Assembly (NCBI GenBank): GCA_025084515.1
Contig: JAJAGP010000099.1
Location: 372,001-436,000 of the forward strand
From: Ancistrus triradiatus
Lineage: Eukaryota > Chordata > Actinopteri > Siluriformes > Loricariidae
Length of the DNA stretch: 64,000 bases
Direction of reading: 5' to 3'
Part shown: positions 33,144-43,957 of the stretch, piece by piece
How positions within the stretch are numbered: the stretch's first letter is position 1
Layout of the letters: every line of letters starts with the position of its first letter
Made by a program: the position numbers and the translations under genes
Notes under the pieces: model-generated
The model's input: only the letters and a program-made list of their open reading frames with translations
Database searches by the model: none
What the model was told of the DNA's origin: nothing

Positions 33144-34030
33144 TATAATCCAATGGTATACAGAATAAATAAACTAATAAATATTACAAAACAGAGAATA
33201 TGAGTGAGTCTCATGGCATTGTTTAGTCTAGTAAAGAGAGCCACTCTAGGTTTTTGTGTCCTCCAGAACATAACAGTTTTGGTGGCGTGACATCCTCAGT
33301 CAACAGGAAGAGGGTAGGACCTCTGTTGTGTTCTGATGTCTGATTAAAGGTATGAGGACTGGAACTATGAAATACCCAACACTTTACATCTACAAGGTGG
33401 AGCAATATGGTAGTTGGGTCTAATAGAGTACACAGTCAGTGAACACAGTGTTTATACTATTCTGTTCACAATTTTCGAAGCATAAAGTGGTTGAGACACT
33501 GTGTTAGTCTTTTATGGTTAAAATAAAGAAAAGGTGAGAAACTCTGTGTTGAACTCTTTTTTACTCACGCTATTTGTTGTACAGCTGATATAATAACGAA
33601 AGAAAAAAAAATCATTCTGCAATCATCTTGAACAATAAAAAACTATGAGCTAAAAAAATCAATTCAAGTCTGATAGGGTCACAAAGACTAATGTTTCGGA
33701 TACAGTTGTGAGAAAGGCAGGATGGGCGGAAATTATTTTGTTTGACTTCTTGGCATGGAAGACATCCAGGTCCCCCTGTTGAGAACAGCACAGGATTTTC
33801 TTCCCATTATGTATCATTTTCAGTGTGGCTGGGTGTATCATTACAAATCAAATTTCTCTTTGATGTAGCTGCTTCCAACTTGAGCCACACTCCTCATCTT
33901 TGTCTTGAAACATCAGATGAGAAGTTTGTCATGAGCTCAGCTCACCGACATGGATGAGGCCTTTTATCATGACTTGTTATTCATGTTACATGTAGCAATT
34001 GTTGACTGAAGTACCATACACTGGAAAATA

Positions 34031-34385
34031 CACTATATGGACAAAAGTATTGGGACACCTACACGAGACATCCCATTCTAAATCCATAGGTGATAGCGTT
34101 GGTCCCTAATTTCCAGCTATAACAGCTTCCACTCTTCTGGGAAGGCTTTCTCCAAGACTTGATTGTCCAGCCTATTCACCCAGAAGAGCATTTGTGGGGT
34201 TAGACACCGATGTTGGACGAGAGGGTCTCGCTCACAATCTCTGTTCTTGTTGATCCCAAAGGTGTTCAGTGGGGTTGAGGTCAGGGCTCTTCTACATCAA
34301 ACTCTCCAACCATGCCTTTATGGAGCTTGCTTTATGCACTGGGGCACAGTCATGCTTGAACAAAAAAGAGCCCAATTCTAGATGC
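34031..34385 (-). mobile_element. 3' end of a Tc1-like transposon
   Basis: The terminal repeat 'cactatatggacaaaagtat' and 'ttgggacacct' is followed, on the - strand, by codons for LGESLPRRVEAVI, the C-terminus of a very common fish Tc1-like transposase. Further in (to 34385) lies decayed transposase. The 5' half is absent. Confidence 0.7.
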
Positions 34386-34559
34386 TTGATTTTATGTGCC
34401 TGTGACAATGGGATATTTTTCCCTTCTCATGAGTACACATTTACGACATTACGAGTTGGAATGACGTAAAGGTCACAGAGTCACATTGTCACATGGAATT
34501 CTTGAAAAGTGATTTAGGTCACATTTACTACCTGCTGTGTGAACGTAACCTATGATTAT

Positions 34560-36690
34560 CATATCCAGGTAGTCCCTGATTTACTATGGGGATACGTTTT
34601 GACAAATCCATCCTAAGTTAAATTTATTGTAAATCAAGGAGTTTAATACAGTGTGGCAAAAAAGTATTTAGTCAGCCACTGACTGTGCAAGTTCTCCTAC
34701 TTAGAAAGATGAGAGAGGTCTGTAATTTTTATCATAGGTACACTTCAACTATGAGAGACAAAATGATAAAAAAAAATCCAGGAAATCACATTGTAAGATT
34801 TTTAAAGAATTTATTTGTAAATCATGGTGCAAAATAAGTATTTGGTCACCAACAAACAAGCAGGATTTCTGAATCTCACAGACCTGCAACTTCTTCTTTA
34901 AGAAGCTCTTCTGTCCTCCACTCGTTACCTGTATTAATGGCACCTGTTTGATCTCGTTATCTGTATAAAAGACACCTGTCCACAGCCTCAAACAGTCAGA
35001 CTCAAAATGGTCTTGAGAACGGTGAGCAAAAATCCCAGAACTACACGGAGGGACCTGATGAATGACCTGCAGAGAGCTGGGACCAAAGTAACAAAGGTCA
35101 CCATCAGTAACACACTACGCCAAGAGGGACTCAAATGGGTCTTGAGAAAGGTGAGCAAAAATCCCAGAACTTACACGGAGGGACCTGATGAATGACCTGC
35201 AGTAGAGCTGGGACCAAAGTAACAAAGGTTCACCATCAGTTTCAACACAACTAACGCCCAAGAAGGGACTCAGATCCTGCAGTGCCAGGCGTGTCCCTCC
35301 TGCTTAAGCCAGTACATGTTCCAGGGCCCGTCTGAATTTTGCCAGAAGAGGCATGATGGGATTGATTCCAGAAGAGGATATTGGAATAATAATACACCGA
35401 TTGTGGTCAAGATTGAAACCAAATAGGAAACGTTTAGGTTTGGTGTACAAAAAAAAACTAACTCTCGTGAAGTTTTGGAGATGAAGAACGAAGGATGTCT
35501 GAGTTGCAGGGTCCTCCGGGCAAGTGGGAACACCATACCTCTACTGTGAAGCATTGGGGGGAAAGCTGGAAAAACATCATGTTTGAGGGGCTGTTTTTCT
35601 GCAAAAGAGGACAGGAACGGGTACGACTGAAATCCGTTGTTAAGGGTAAGAATGAAACGGGGCCATGTGTATCATGGACATTTTAATCCAAAATGGGGGG
35701 CCAATGGACCTCCTTTCATCAGTGTTCAGAGTGAGAGCATTGAAGATGGAAAGCGTGTGCTGGGTCTTCCAGCATGCCATGACCAATGATTCCTAAACAC
35801 ACCGCTCGGGCCAACGAAGGAAATAAAATGGCTCTGTAAAAAAACATTCAAGGTCCCCTGGAGTGGCACTAGCCAGTCTCCAGCACCTCAACCCATAACT
35901 GGGAAACATTTTGTTGGAGGGGGAATGTTGGAAAGTCCGTGTTTTCCCAAAAACATCACTGCTATAGAAGAGATATCTGCATGGGAGGAATGGGCCAAAA
36001 TACCAGCTACTGTGTGGTGCCAACCTTGTGAAGACTTACAGGAAACGTTTGGACCTCTGACCTCTCGTCATTGCCAACAACAGGTTATTGTCACAAAGTA
36101 TTGAGTTGAACCAAATTTATTGACCAAATACTTATTTTCCACCATAATAATTTATTTTTTCTCATTTTGTCTCTCATAGTTGAAGTGTACCTATGATGAA
36201 AATTACAGACCTCTCTCATCTTTCTAAGTAGGAGAACAATCAGTGGCTGACTAAATACTTTTTTGCCCCACTGTATATACTGTATATCACAGCGAATCAT
36301 TTCTTAATACTTAATATTGTACACGAACACGACTGCAGCTTTTTCTCACTACATCGCTCATGACTCCCACAGCTCGAGCAGAGGAGTGTATTATAGTGCA
36401 TAGTGTGCTTAAAACACTTACGTTAAACTACAGTTTGGCAAAATCATTAACATTAAGCTTATTTTATAATAAAGTATTGAATGTCTCATGTAATTTATTG
36501 AATAATGTACTGAAAGTGAAAAGCAAAATGATTACTGCACGACCACGGCTTTTCCTTACTACATTTCCCAGTGTTCATCAGTGCCGTCACTTGACTTCCA
36601 CTGCTGAGTTCCTCATCAGAGTGTGGGAGAGTACTGCTACTGATACTGTGTATTATCGGATTCCCAGCAGAAAGTTGTAGTGTATTATTA
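34560..36690 (+). repeat. Dispersed repeat R2, copy 3, split by a Tc1-like insertion
   Basis: 'ccaggtagtccctgatttac' to 'aatcaaggagttta' (34563-34646) continues after the insertion with 'cagctttttctcactacat', 'aaaacacttacgttaaacta', 'aataaagtattgaatgtctc' (36330-36690). The insertion at 34649-36273 has a TA on each side. Confidence 0.65.
34649..36273 (+). mobile_element. Tc1-like transposon, deleted start, internal duplication and indel-rich half
   Basis: Ends: cagtgtggcaaaaaagtatt and, in complement, cagtggggcaaaaaagtatt at the right, with TA borders. It is the same family as 57309-58740. Compared with that copy it lacks the stretch with the ATG, and it contains a tandem duplication of about 128 bp (units from about 35001 and 35128). 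From about 35160 to 36060 it carries very many one-base insertions relative to the other copy. No transposase frame survives. Confidence 0.85.
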
Positions 36691-38635
36691 CGTTGTTAGC
36701 GAATCCTAGTGACCATACGGACAGTGCTTCAGCAAAATCTTCTATTGTGTTGTGTTGTGTATAGATCCAAGTATCTTACACTGAAATACTTAGAATCCTC
36801 TCAGCATGTGCACGTCCAGCGATGCCTTCTTTGTGATTGCCATGTTTTAATGACCAAAGCACTGCATGTGTCTACAAGAAACAGCTTAAAAACGATCAGG
36901 GACGAGCCTCTCAAACAAAAGAAGAAAATCAGATTTCAGGTTCTCAGTAGACTGCCTGCTGTTGCTTGGCGACCTTAATGAAAGCTGTTAGGATCATTAC
37001 TAACGATGTAATGTTGTTCAACTCCGCTGAAATGAGTTTGCTCATAAGCCAAAGAGCATCTCTGTGTAGACAGCTGAGAAATGCATCACATGTACCGGTG
37101 ACAAGTGCCAGCCTGTCTGTGCTGTGTGTTCTTTGGTGGGTTTGTTTTGTACCTGCTAATCAAGCATATTTTCTTCCTCCCTCTCATCCTTCTCTTGTTC
37201 TCGTTCTCCACCTCAACCCCACCATCCCTGCTGCCATGTGCTCTCATTTATAATACTGTTGTGTTGCCGGTTTTGTGGTGCGCTCTAAACAATCCTGCTC
37301 TCTTATTCCCATATAATGCATAATGCAATGCGGTCGGGACCACACCGCAAATCTCCGGGCTTTGCTATGAACTGCCACTAAACCCCTTCTCTTTGCTCCA
37401 ATAAATGTCTTGCTCGAAATAAATCATTTATCCAACTGATTCGACGGTCCCTTATTCTTCCTACTAAACCTCCTTTAAATAATTGCTGGTTTGTATTGCT
37501 TCTTAATCGTTCTCATTGCCAATTTCACCACGTGTCTGTCATCCTGTCTTTTCCCATCGTTGCATCCGCGGCTTTCTGTTTCTCCACATCCTCGATCACG
37601 GTGATGAATAATTCCTGTCATGACCTCCTAACTTGGGCTCGCATCTGCTGCCTACTCTACCCGTCTCCCAATCCTTTTCCTACACCTCATTGCAGATCAG
37701 TGTTGTGACCCTTCACCGACCGGACACGGACATCCCACATCACGCTCCACGCAAATGGTGGCTCTCATTGGAGCCACGCTGTCCCTCGCCCTGCATTTGC
37801 GCCTCTGTTGATGCCATTTCATCGCCGTCCTACCGCAGGGAACAGACCAAAAGAACGAGCCACCGATCAACCATCTCCCTGTGGGAACGCTGACTGACAT
37901 TTAGCTGGTGATATAGCTTATAGTCCTTGACTGACTGGTCATGTACTTGAGCTGATGGCTCCTGTTTTACTGTGCACTCTCACCTCTCATGTCCCTGGTT
38001 CCCCATAATGGCCCTGCACTGAAATAGCAGCCTGCAACGTTTCCGTTGTGTCTGTAACTGATACAGTTTTACATGCCTGGCTACCACCCAGACTCAAATG
38101 TGGACCTGCCAGTGGTGTTTAGTTTCTCTCACAGCTGTATCACTTGGCTAGTACATTTAGCAATTCTTAGAAACCAAGGAACAAAACTTATTCAGTTATG
38201 CTGAGTAGGATTTCAAGCACATCTCGCCTCTGTGCACTTGCCATTATTTAGTCTAATATTATCCTAGATTTGTCTCTTTTCAAATATTAGAATGTAATGG
38301 TGTACAATTTCATTCTGTCTCCTTTGCTTACAAGTAGCTTGGGGGCAGATCGTTCTATGCTACTGAAAAATACATGGGAATTAGCTGCTTTTCTTCCATT
38401 GTAACAAGGAATAATTTTGTTTAACCAAACATGTTTTCTGAAAAATGACAGCAATAGGGTGAGAACAGAGATTAAGCTAACTGTGCCACTAACTGTGCAT
38501 CTGTTTATCTGTAATGAGAACTGAAATATAACTTGAATTACTATAAAACTATATTGTTTTTTTCCCATATTGTAGCATTCAACAATGCAACCCAATCCAG
38601 ATTTGCTGATCTGCAAAGGCTCCCAAATTGTTCCC
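36691..38635. other. Low-repeat intronic stretch, no gene recognised
   Basis: One of the longest parts of the big intron without a recognised mobile element. 37080-37900 is pyrimidine-rich and higher in GC. Short open frames here do not resemble known proteins. It could hold regulatory DNA; nothing in the sequence proves that. Confidence 0.3.
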
Positions 38636-39131
38636 AAAAAAAGTTTGTGGACACCCAAATGTCAGCACATGGTAATTAGTATGGAGTTTGCCATCCATCC
38701 TTTTCTCCTACAAAGCCTTTGTTCTTCTAAAATGGCTTTCCACTATATTTTGTAATATGACTGTGAGGTAAAGTACTGCTGTTGCACAACAAGCCCTGGC
38801 TGACTTTTGCCATTCCAGTGCATTTAAAGTTGTCTAATGGGCATGGGATTCTGTGCAGAGCCTGCCAAGTTCTCAATCATAGTTAGGAAACCAATTCTCT
38901 ATGGACTTAACTGAAGGATAGGAGGGCAGAAAGTTGATGAACTGGCTCATTGAAAGCAAAGACCTATAAATATGTCATATTGAGAGTCACTAGGGAATTC
39001 AGTACAACCCATTCTACTGTTTCTCTATGATGAATCCAGGAATGTATGCTTTATATTGTGAATGTGTTACAAGTGAAATGGCAGAGCTCAGTATTCTGAA
39101 GGGGTGTCCACAAACTTTTGTGCATATAGTG
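38636..39131 (-). mobile_element. Internally deleted Tc1-like element
   Basis: The right end 'gtccacaaacttttgtgcatatagtg' and the left 'agtttgtggacacccaaatg' are inverted copies. On the - strand a decayed 5' region (acagtagaatgggttgtact) and a 3' region (agtggaaagccattttag) of the same common transposase family as 34031 are joined without the middle. About 500 bp. Confidence 0.7.
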
Positions 39132-39134
39132 TAT

Positions 39135-40197
39135 GTATTGGGTTCTGTGCTGTATGTTCACATATGCATACTGTTCTGTAAGAGGAAGGTTTACTGTTGG
39201 AACTGTTGTATCTGTCATCATCAGGTTGCACAAATAAATTCAATCCCATGATACTGTGATAAGTTTAGACAATTTTTGGCAGGGAGCTACAAAAAAGAGT
39301 TGCTTGAGAGTGACATTTAACATTTGAATTATACTATATAGCAAAAAGAATGTAGCTACCCCTTCTAATTAGTGCAGATCCACCCAAATGTTGCCACTAA
39401 AAATATGCTGCCAGAAATGCTCAGAAACAGCACTTTTGGTTGGTTAAGAAAAACAGACCAAAAAAAGACCCAGCATAAACACTGGCTTGAATTCCATGGA
39501 CAAACAAACGCTGAAACTGTATGGTTATGGACAAGCGTTTTAACTAGCAGAGGATGTGATTAAGAAAATGCAGAACAGGTGAGAAGAATCAATACACAGG
39601 TCTGGGTCAGGGGCATGTGGAAGCAACTGGAACTGAAACTGGATGCTGGAAATGGAGGAGGCAGGTGTAACAGTTAAATAGACCTAAAATCAGTGTCAAA
39701 AAGTGTCAAAAATAAAAATAAAATAACAATGAAAAATAATTTTAGTGGTAATAGAAATGAGAAATTAATTAAAAACGATGTTTGTTTACTTCACCCATCA
39801 TTTCATTTTGAGCAGCAGCAGATCAAAGATGAAACTGGCCTGGAATCATTTCACCAATTCCAAAGATATTTAACACCTGGTGTGTAAACAATGTTTGTGT
39901 GAGATATCGAGATTTTTTTTGTTTTGTTATGTTACATTTTTCAAAAAACTCATAACGTGAAGAACATAAAGAAAAATTAACAAACCTTTCAGTTTTGGTT
40001 CAGTGTATTCAACATTTTGATTTCAGCCAGGAAATTTTTTTCTTTTTGTTTGTAATGCATCACAACTAGTCATCACTACTAGTCCCCTGCAACTAATAGA
40101 ATTTTCATAAGTAAAAGATAAGTGCTATTTGAAAAATCAGAGTGAAAAAACAAACTCACTGTGGTAAAATATCAAATATAACAAAAATCTGTTTATC
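39135..40197. other. Intron, no confident feature
   Basis: AT-rich. 39355-39400 (accccttctaattagtgcag) resembles the left part of the 34031/38636 Tc1 family, but is too short to call. Confidence 0.3.
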
Positions 40198-40997
40198 TGC
40201 TCAGTACTTGCCACACTTGATTAAGCTTGTATGAGTCGAGCCTCGGCTCGTTTCAGCCGAGACACGATTCATGATTCATCGTTCACGATTCAGTACACAT
40301 TGATTCAGTGATTCAGATTCACAATAGATAATTGCTCATTGAAGATCTCCGCTATTTTTATATCGTTTTTCTTTATTTGTACATGTACAGTACTGTATTA
40401 TTAGTGCAAGTAAGTCTCCATTGACCCTAAAAAGGTTAGTATTGACAACCAACCGAAAGAGACTCAGGAACCTCCAGAACACAGGCTGCAGTTAGCATTA
40501 GCAGCTATGCTAGTGCCTTGAGTTCACCAATAGAGTAAGTGCTTTGCTTTTACATTTACATTTACGAGACGACCTTATCCAGAGCGACTTACAATTGGTA
40601 CAATCTTACAATCCAAGCAATTGTGGGTTAAGGGTCTTGCTCAAGGACCCAACAGTGGCAGCTTGGCAGAGGTGGGATTTGAACCCTGGACTTTCTGGTC
40701 CAGAGTCCAGTACCTTAACCGCTAAGCTACCACAGCCCACTTTTCACTTTTACTTTTCACTTTCAATCCATTACTCACTAAATGACATGAGATGTTTCAA
40801 CACTTTATTATACAATAAGCTTTGTGTGTTGATTATTTCGACCAACTGTAGGTTAATGTGTTTTAAACATTAATGTACTTATCTTTACTTACCAGATTTG
40901 TCGGAACATATCCCCCATCATAAATCAGGGAGCACCTGTACAATACAACTCCATTAATGCATATAATGCTTATATAGTGTGGATTTTCTGGGGGTCT
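40198..40997 (-). repeat. Dispersed repeat R2, copy 4, reverse, with a SINE inserted
   Basis: Read on the - strand: 'tccagacccccagaaaatcc', 'caggtgctccctgatttatg', 'aaaacacattaacctacagt', 'ttgaaagtgaaaagt', [SINE 40738-40548], then 'aatcgtgaacgatgaatcatg' and 'cggctgaaacgag'. It shows the site that is empty where copy 1 has its own SINE. Confidence 0.65.
40548..40738 (-). repeat. SINE S1, full length, reverse
   Basis: Tail complement (acatttacatttacg), body, B-box complement (gggatttgaaccc) and box A complement (ccttaaccgctaagctacca). Confidence 0.85.
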
Positions 40998-41374
40998 GGA
41001 ACAGATTCATTCAATTTACATTATTCTGTATGGGAAAAATTAGCTCAGTACTCGTCATTTTTGGTTCTCGACAAGCCTTCTAGAAACGAATGAATGAGGA
41101 GAACCGAGGTACCCCTGTATATCAAATTATTCTGGGTTAAAAACCCAAATGTGTCAGTTTTGGCAGTGCTGTAAATTGATCCCTGTTTTTTTCTTGTCAG
41201 TACTCCAGTCTAGTACCTTAATTGCTTTGCCACCATAATCCTTTTCACCCACGTTCACTGCTTACAGGTTCTTAATATGAAGAATATAAGCATGGAAACT
41301 CCACCGACAAATAGTGGAAGTTAGTGGAACGTGAACAAGTCAGTAATTCGCACATACTCACTTTCCTAGTTTGG

Positions 41375-41525
41375 GGGGTTATTATGGGTAAACTCAGGTT
41401 TCCTCCCACATTTTAAAGACATGACTTAGGTTCATTGGTTGCTCTAAATTGCCCCCAGTGTCAGTGTGTCTGACTAGTATCATTATGACCTTGCTCCTGT
41501 CTGATTTTAAATAAATAAACAAACA
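41375..41525 (+). repeat. SINE-like repeat (486-815 family), 3' part
   Basis: 'ggtttcctcccacattttaaagaca', 'ggttcattggttgctctaaattg', and an A-rich aaataaataaacaaac tail. Confidence 0.6.
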
Positions 41526-42747
41526 AATCAACCTCAAAGAAATCAGTTCATCAACTTTAATTCATCCTGAAACAAAGTCCAGAAATGGTTTCCCTAGTTT
41601 GATGAGAACTTGTCTTTCTTGCACAGGGCACTGACTTTAACTCCACCCCAGGGGACTGTGTGCCAGGAGTATTGTCAAACATCAGTGCCCGTTCTCACAG
41701 TCATGTTCTTTATAAAAAAGTTCTTTATAAGAGTGAAGGCTGTTGCAGCAGCAGCAAAAAGGGACTAATGCCATACCAATACCCATCTTTTAGGATGTAG
41801 TTTTGGGTTTCCCCAAATCTGGGTTATATTGTGTTTGTTAAAAGACAAAGCATGTAACTTTAATCAGGTCTGTGAGGCAAGGCAGAATTATTAACGTCTT
41901 AAGCATTGCCATTAAGGTTAAATACAATTCAGAATAACATTGGATAGGTTTTCTGCTTAGACATCGTTTCTCTCTGAATACATCAAGCCATTCTCAGAGA
42001 AAGCGGAGTTGTAATTTTAAAACATATATTCTCAGGTAGAATCACTGTATGCCAGAACGTTGCATTCCGTTAACGTTACTGTCAAAAAGCCGTCCATCCT
42101 GAATGGCACTTCATTCTCTGCGAGCGCAGAAAGGCTCTGTGTCGACTACGCCGACTGAAAATTGATTCCAGCAAATGAAATGGGCCTGTTGTTTTATTGT
42201 TGCCCATTACATCTGATCACACCACTCATAAATAAGCTTTTCTTTTCCAAGGATAGAAATAAACTAAATCAATCCAACCAGGCAGCGTGTGGCAATTCAT
42301 CTTGAATCGTGATGCACCCAGTCGTAAATCACTGGAGGTATCAAACATTTTCACAAGTACAAACGACTAATGTGAGCCAGAACTGAATGTAAAAGAACTT
42401 TCCCCAACATTTCTGACTTGAAAAGCAACTATTATAGATGTTTTCCCATTGAATGACTGTTGGAATTAATGAATATTTCATGAAATGAGAAACATCTCCA
42501 GCTTATTATTATCAATACAGTGCTACTGCTGCTGTTGCTGCTGCTTTTGGTAAGGATTCGAAAACAGTCTGACATTTGAAAAGTATTCTAATCATGCCAT
42601 ATCTGATGTGATGAAACACACTATGAATGAGAATGGAATGCAGAGCAACTGAAAATGGCTTATACATTTGCCTGATAATGAGAAGCCCTAACTTTTATTG
42701 TGATATCTTAACCAGTATCTGCTGCAACCAGGATGGTTTATTTAAAT
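41526..42747. other. Low-repeat intronic stretch, possible conserved non-coding DNA
   Basis: About 1.2 kb without recognised repeats. It contains several ATTA and TAAT motifs and normal base composition. No exon. A regulatory role is only a guess from the absence of mobile DNA. Confidence 0.25.
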
Positions 42748-42750
42748 TTA

Positions 42751-43957
42751 CAACCCTAAATCAGAAAACATAGGAATTGCAAATTGAAAAAAACAGGTTG
42801 TACCCAAGATATTTCATGATTCATCTTCAAAATCATTTAAATTTTTCGTTTCCAGTTTCTCCACACGTTCTCTATTGGGGACAGGTCAGGACTGGAGGCA
42901 GGCCGGTCCAGTACCTGAATACTCTTCATGTAATGTGTGCAGCATGCGGTTTTACATTGTGTTGTTGGAAAATGCATGGATGTTGTCTTATGTTGCTCTA
43001 AATTCTCAATGTACTTTTCTGCATTAATGCTGCCATCACAGAAGTGTAAACGACCTTTGCCAAGGGCGCTGAAATAACCCCATACCATGACAGAGCCTGG
43101 CTTTTGGACTTGTCGCTAATGACAGCCTGGATGGTCTTTTTCATCTTTGATTTTTGGTTTCAAAAGAGGTCTGGAATACTGATTGGTCTGATTACAATAC
43201 ACATTTTCCACTGCCACGTTACCAAGCCCAGAGAAGTCATGGCTAACATAAGGCTTGTTTTTAGTGGCATTTGTAAATATAATTCTGTATTGTAGTGCTT
43301 GATAAAGGTTTGATAAAGTAATCTCTTGCCCATGTGGTTCTATCAGCTATTGATGAATGCCAGTCTTTTATAATGCCGTACTGTCTGGGAGATCAAGGAT
43401 CATGGGTGTTTAGTAGGCTTGTGCCCTTGCCCTTTACCAACTGACATTCCTCCAGACTCCTTGAATTGTTTAATGATATTATGCACTCTAGAGGGAGAAA
43501 TATCTAAATCCCTTCCAAATCTTTCCTTGAGAAACACTGTTTTTAAACATTTCAATAATTTTCACACACAATTGGTGATAAACTTGAGATCCTCTGCCCA
43601 TCCTTGCTCCTTTCATGGATACTGCTTTTGTACCAAATCAGTATTACAGTCACCTGTTTGAAATCATATCATTATTTGTTTCACCTCATTACTAGCCCTA
43701 AATTGCCACCTTTTGTTGGAATGTGTTTCAGGAATGAAATGCAGGAATGGATGTATATTAACAAATGAATTGAGGTTTACCAGACAAAACATGAAATAGC
43801 TTTTTATTTTTTGTCTCCAATAAAAAAGTCAATGTAAGTAACACTGTTTTTGTTTGTTTGTTTGTTTTGGGGTTTTTTTGTTTGTTTGTTTGGTTTTTTT
43901 TTTGGGTTGTTTTGTTTTTATTTTGTTTTCTGTATAACCTTTTCTGATTTGGGTTTG
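42751..43957 (-). mobile_element. Tc1/mariner-like transposon relic with TA target duplication
   Basis: The ends caaccctaaatcagaaaa and ttttctgatttgggtttg are inverted, with TA at 42749-42750 and 43958-43959. On the - strand, transposase pieces include VMVWGYFSALGKGRLHFCDG and PASSPDLSPIENVW, with the catalytic Glu. The 5' half (43400-43640 in complement) is frameshifted. A T/G-rich simple repeat is at 43848-43925. Confidence 0.8.

Larger units (their letters stand above)
31205..33420 (+). repeat. Dispersed repeat R1 split by a Tc1-like insertion
   Basis: The 5' module occupies 31218-31430 ('tttatttctacagcatg', 'ctcaaagcagctttata', 'aaaccttgggaagaccaag'). The AT-rich middle and the 3' module ('ggcgtgacatcctcagtcaa') resume at 33146-33330, after the transposon at 31559-33143. 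This gives the relative age: R1 first, the Tc1-like insertion later. Confidence 0.7.
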
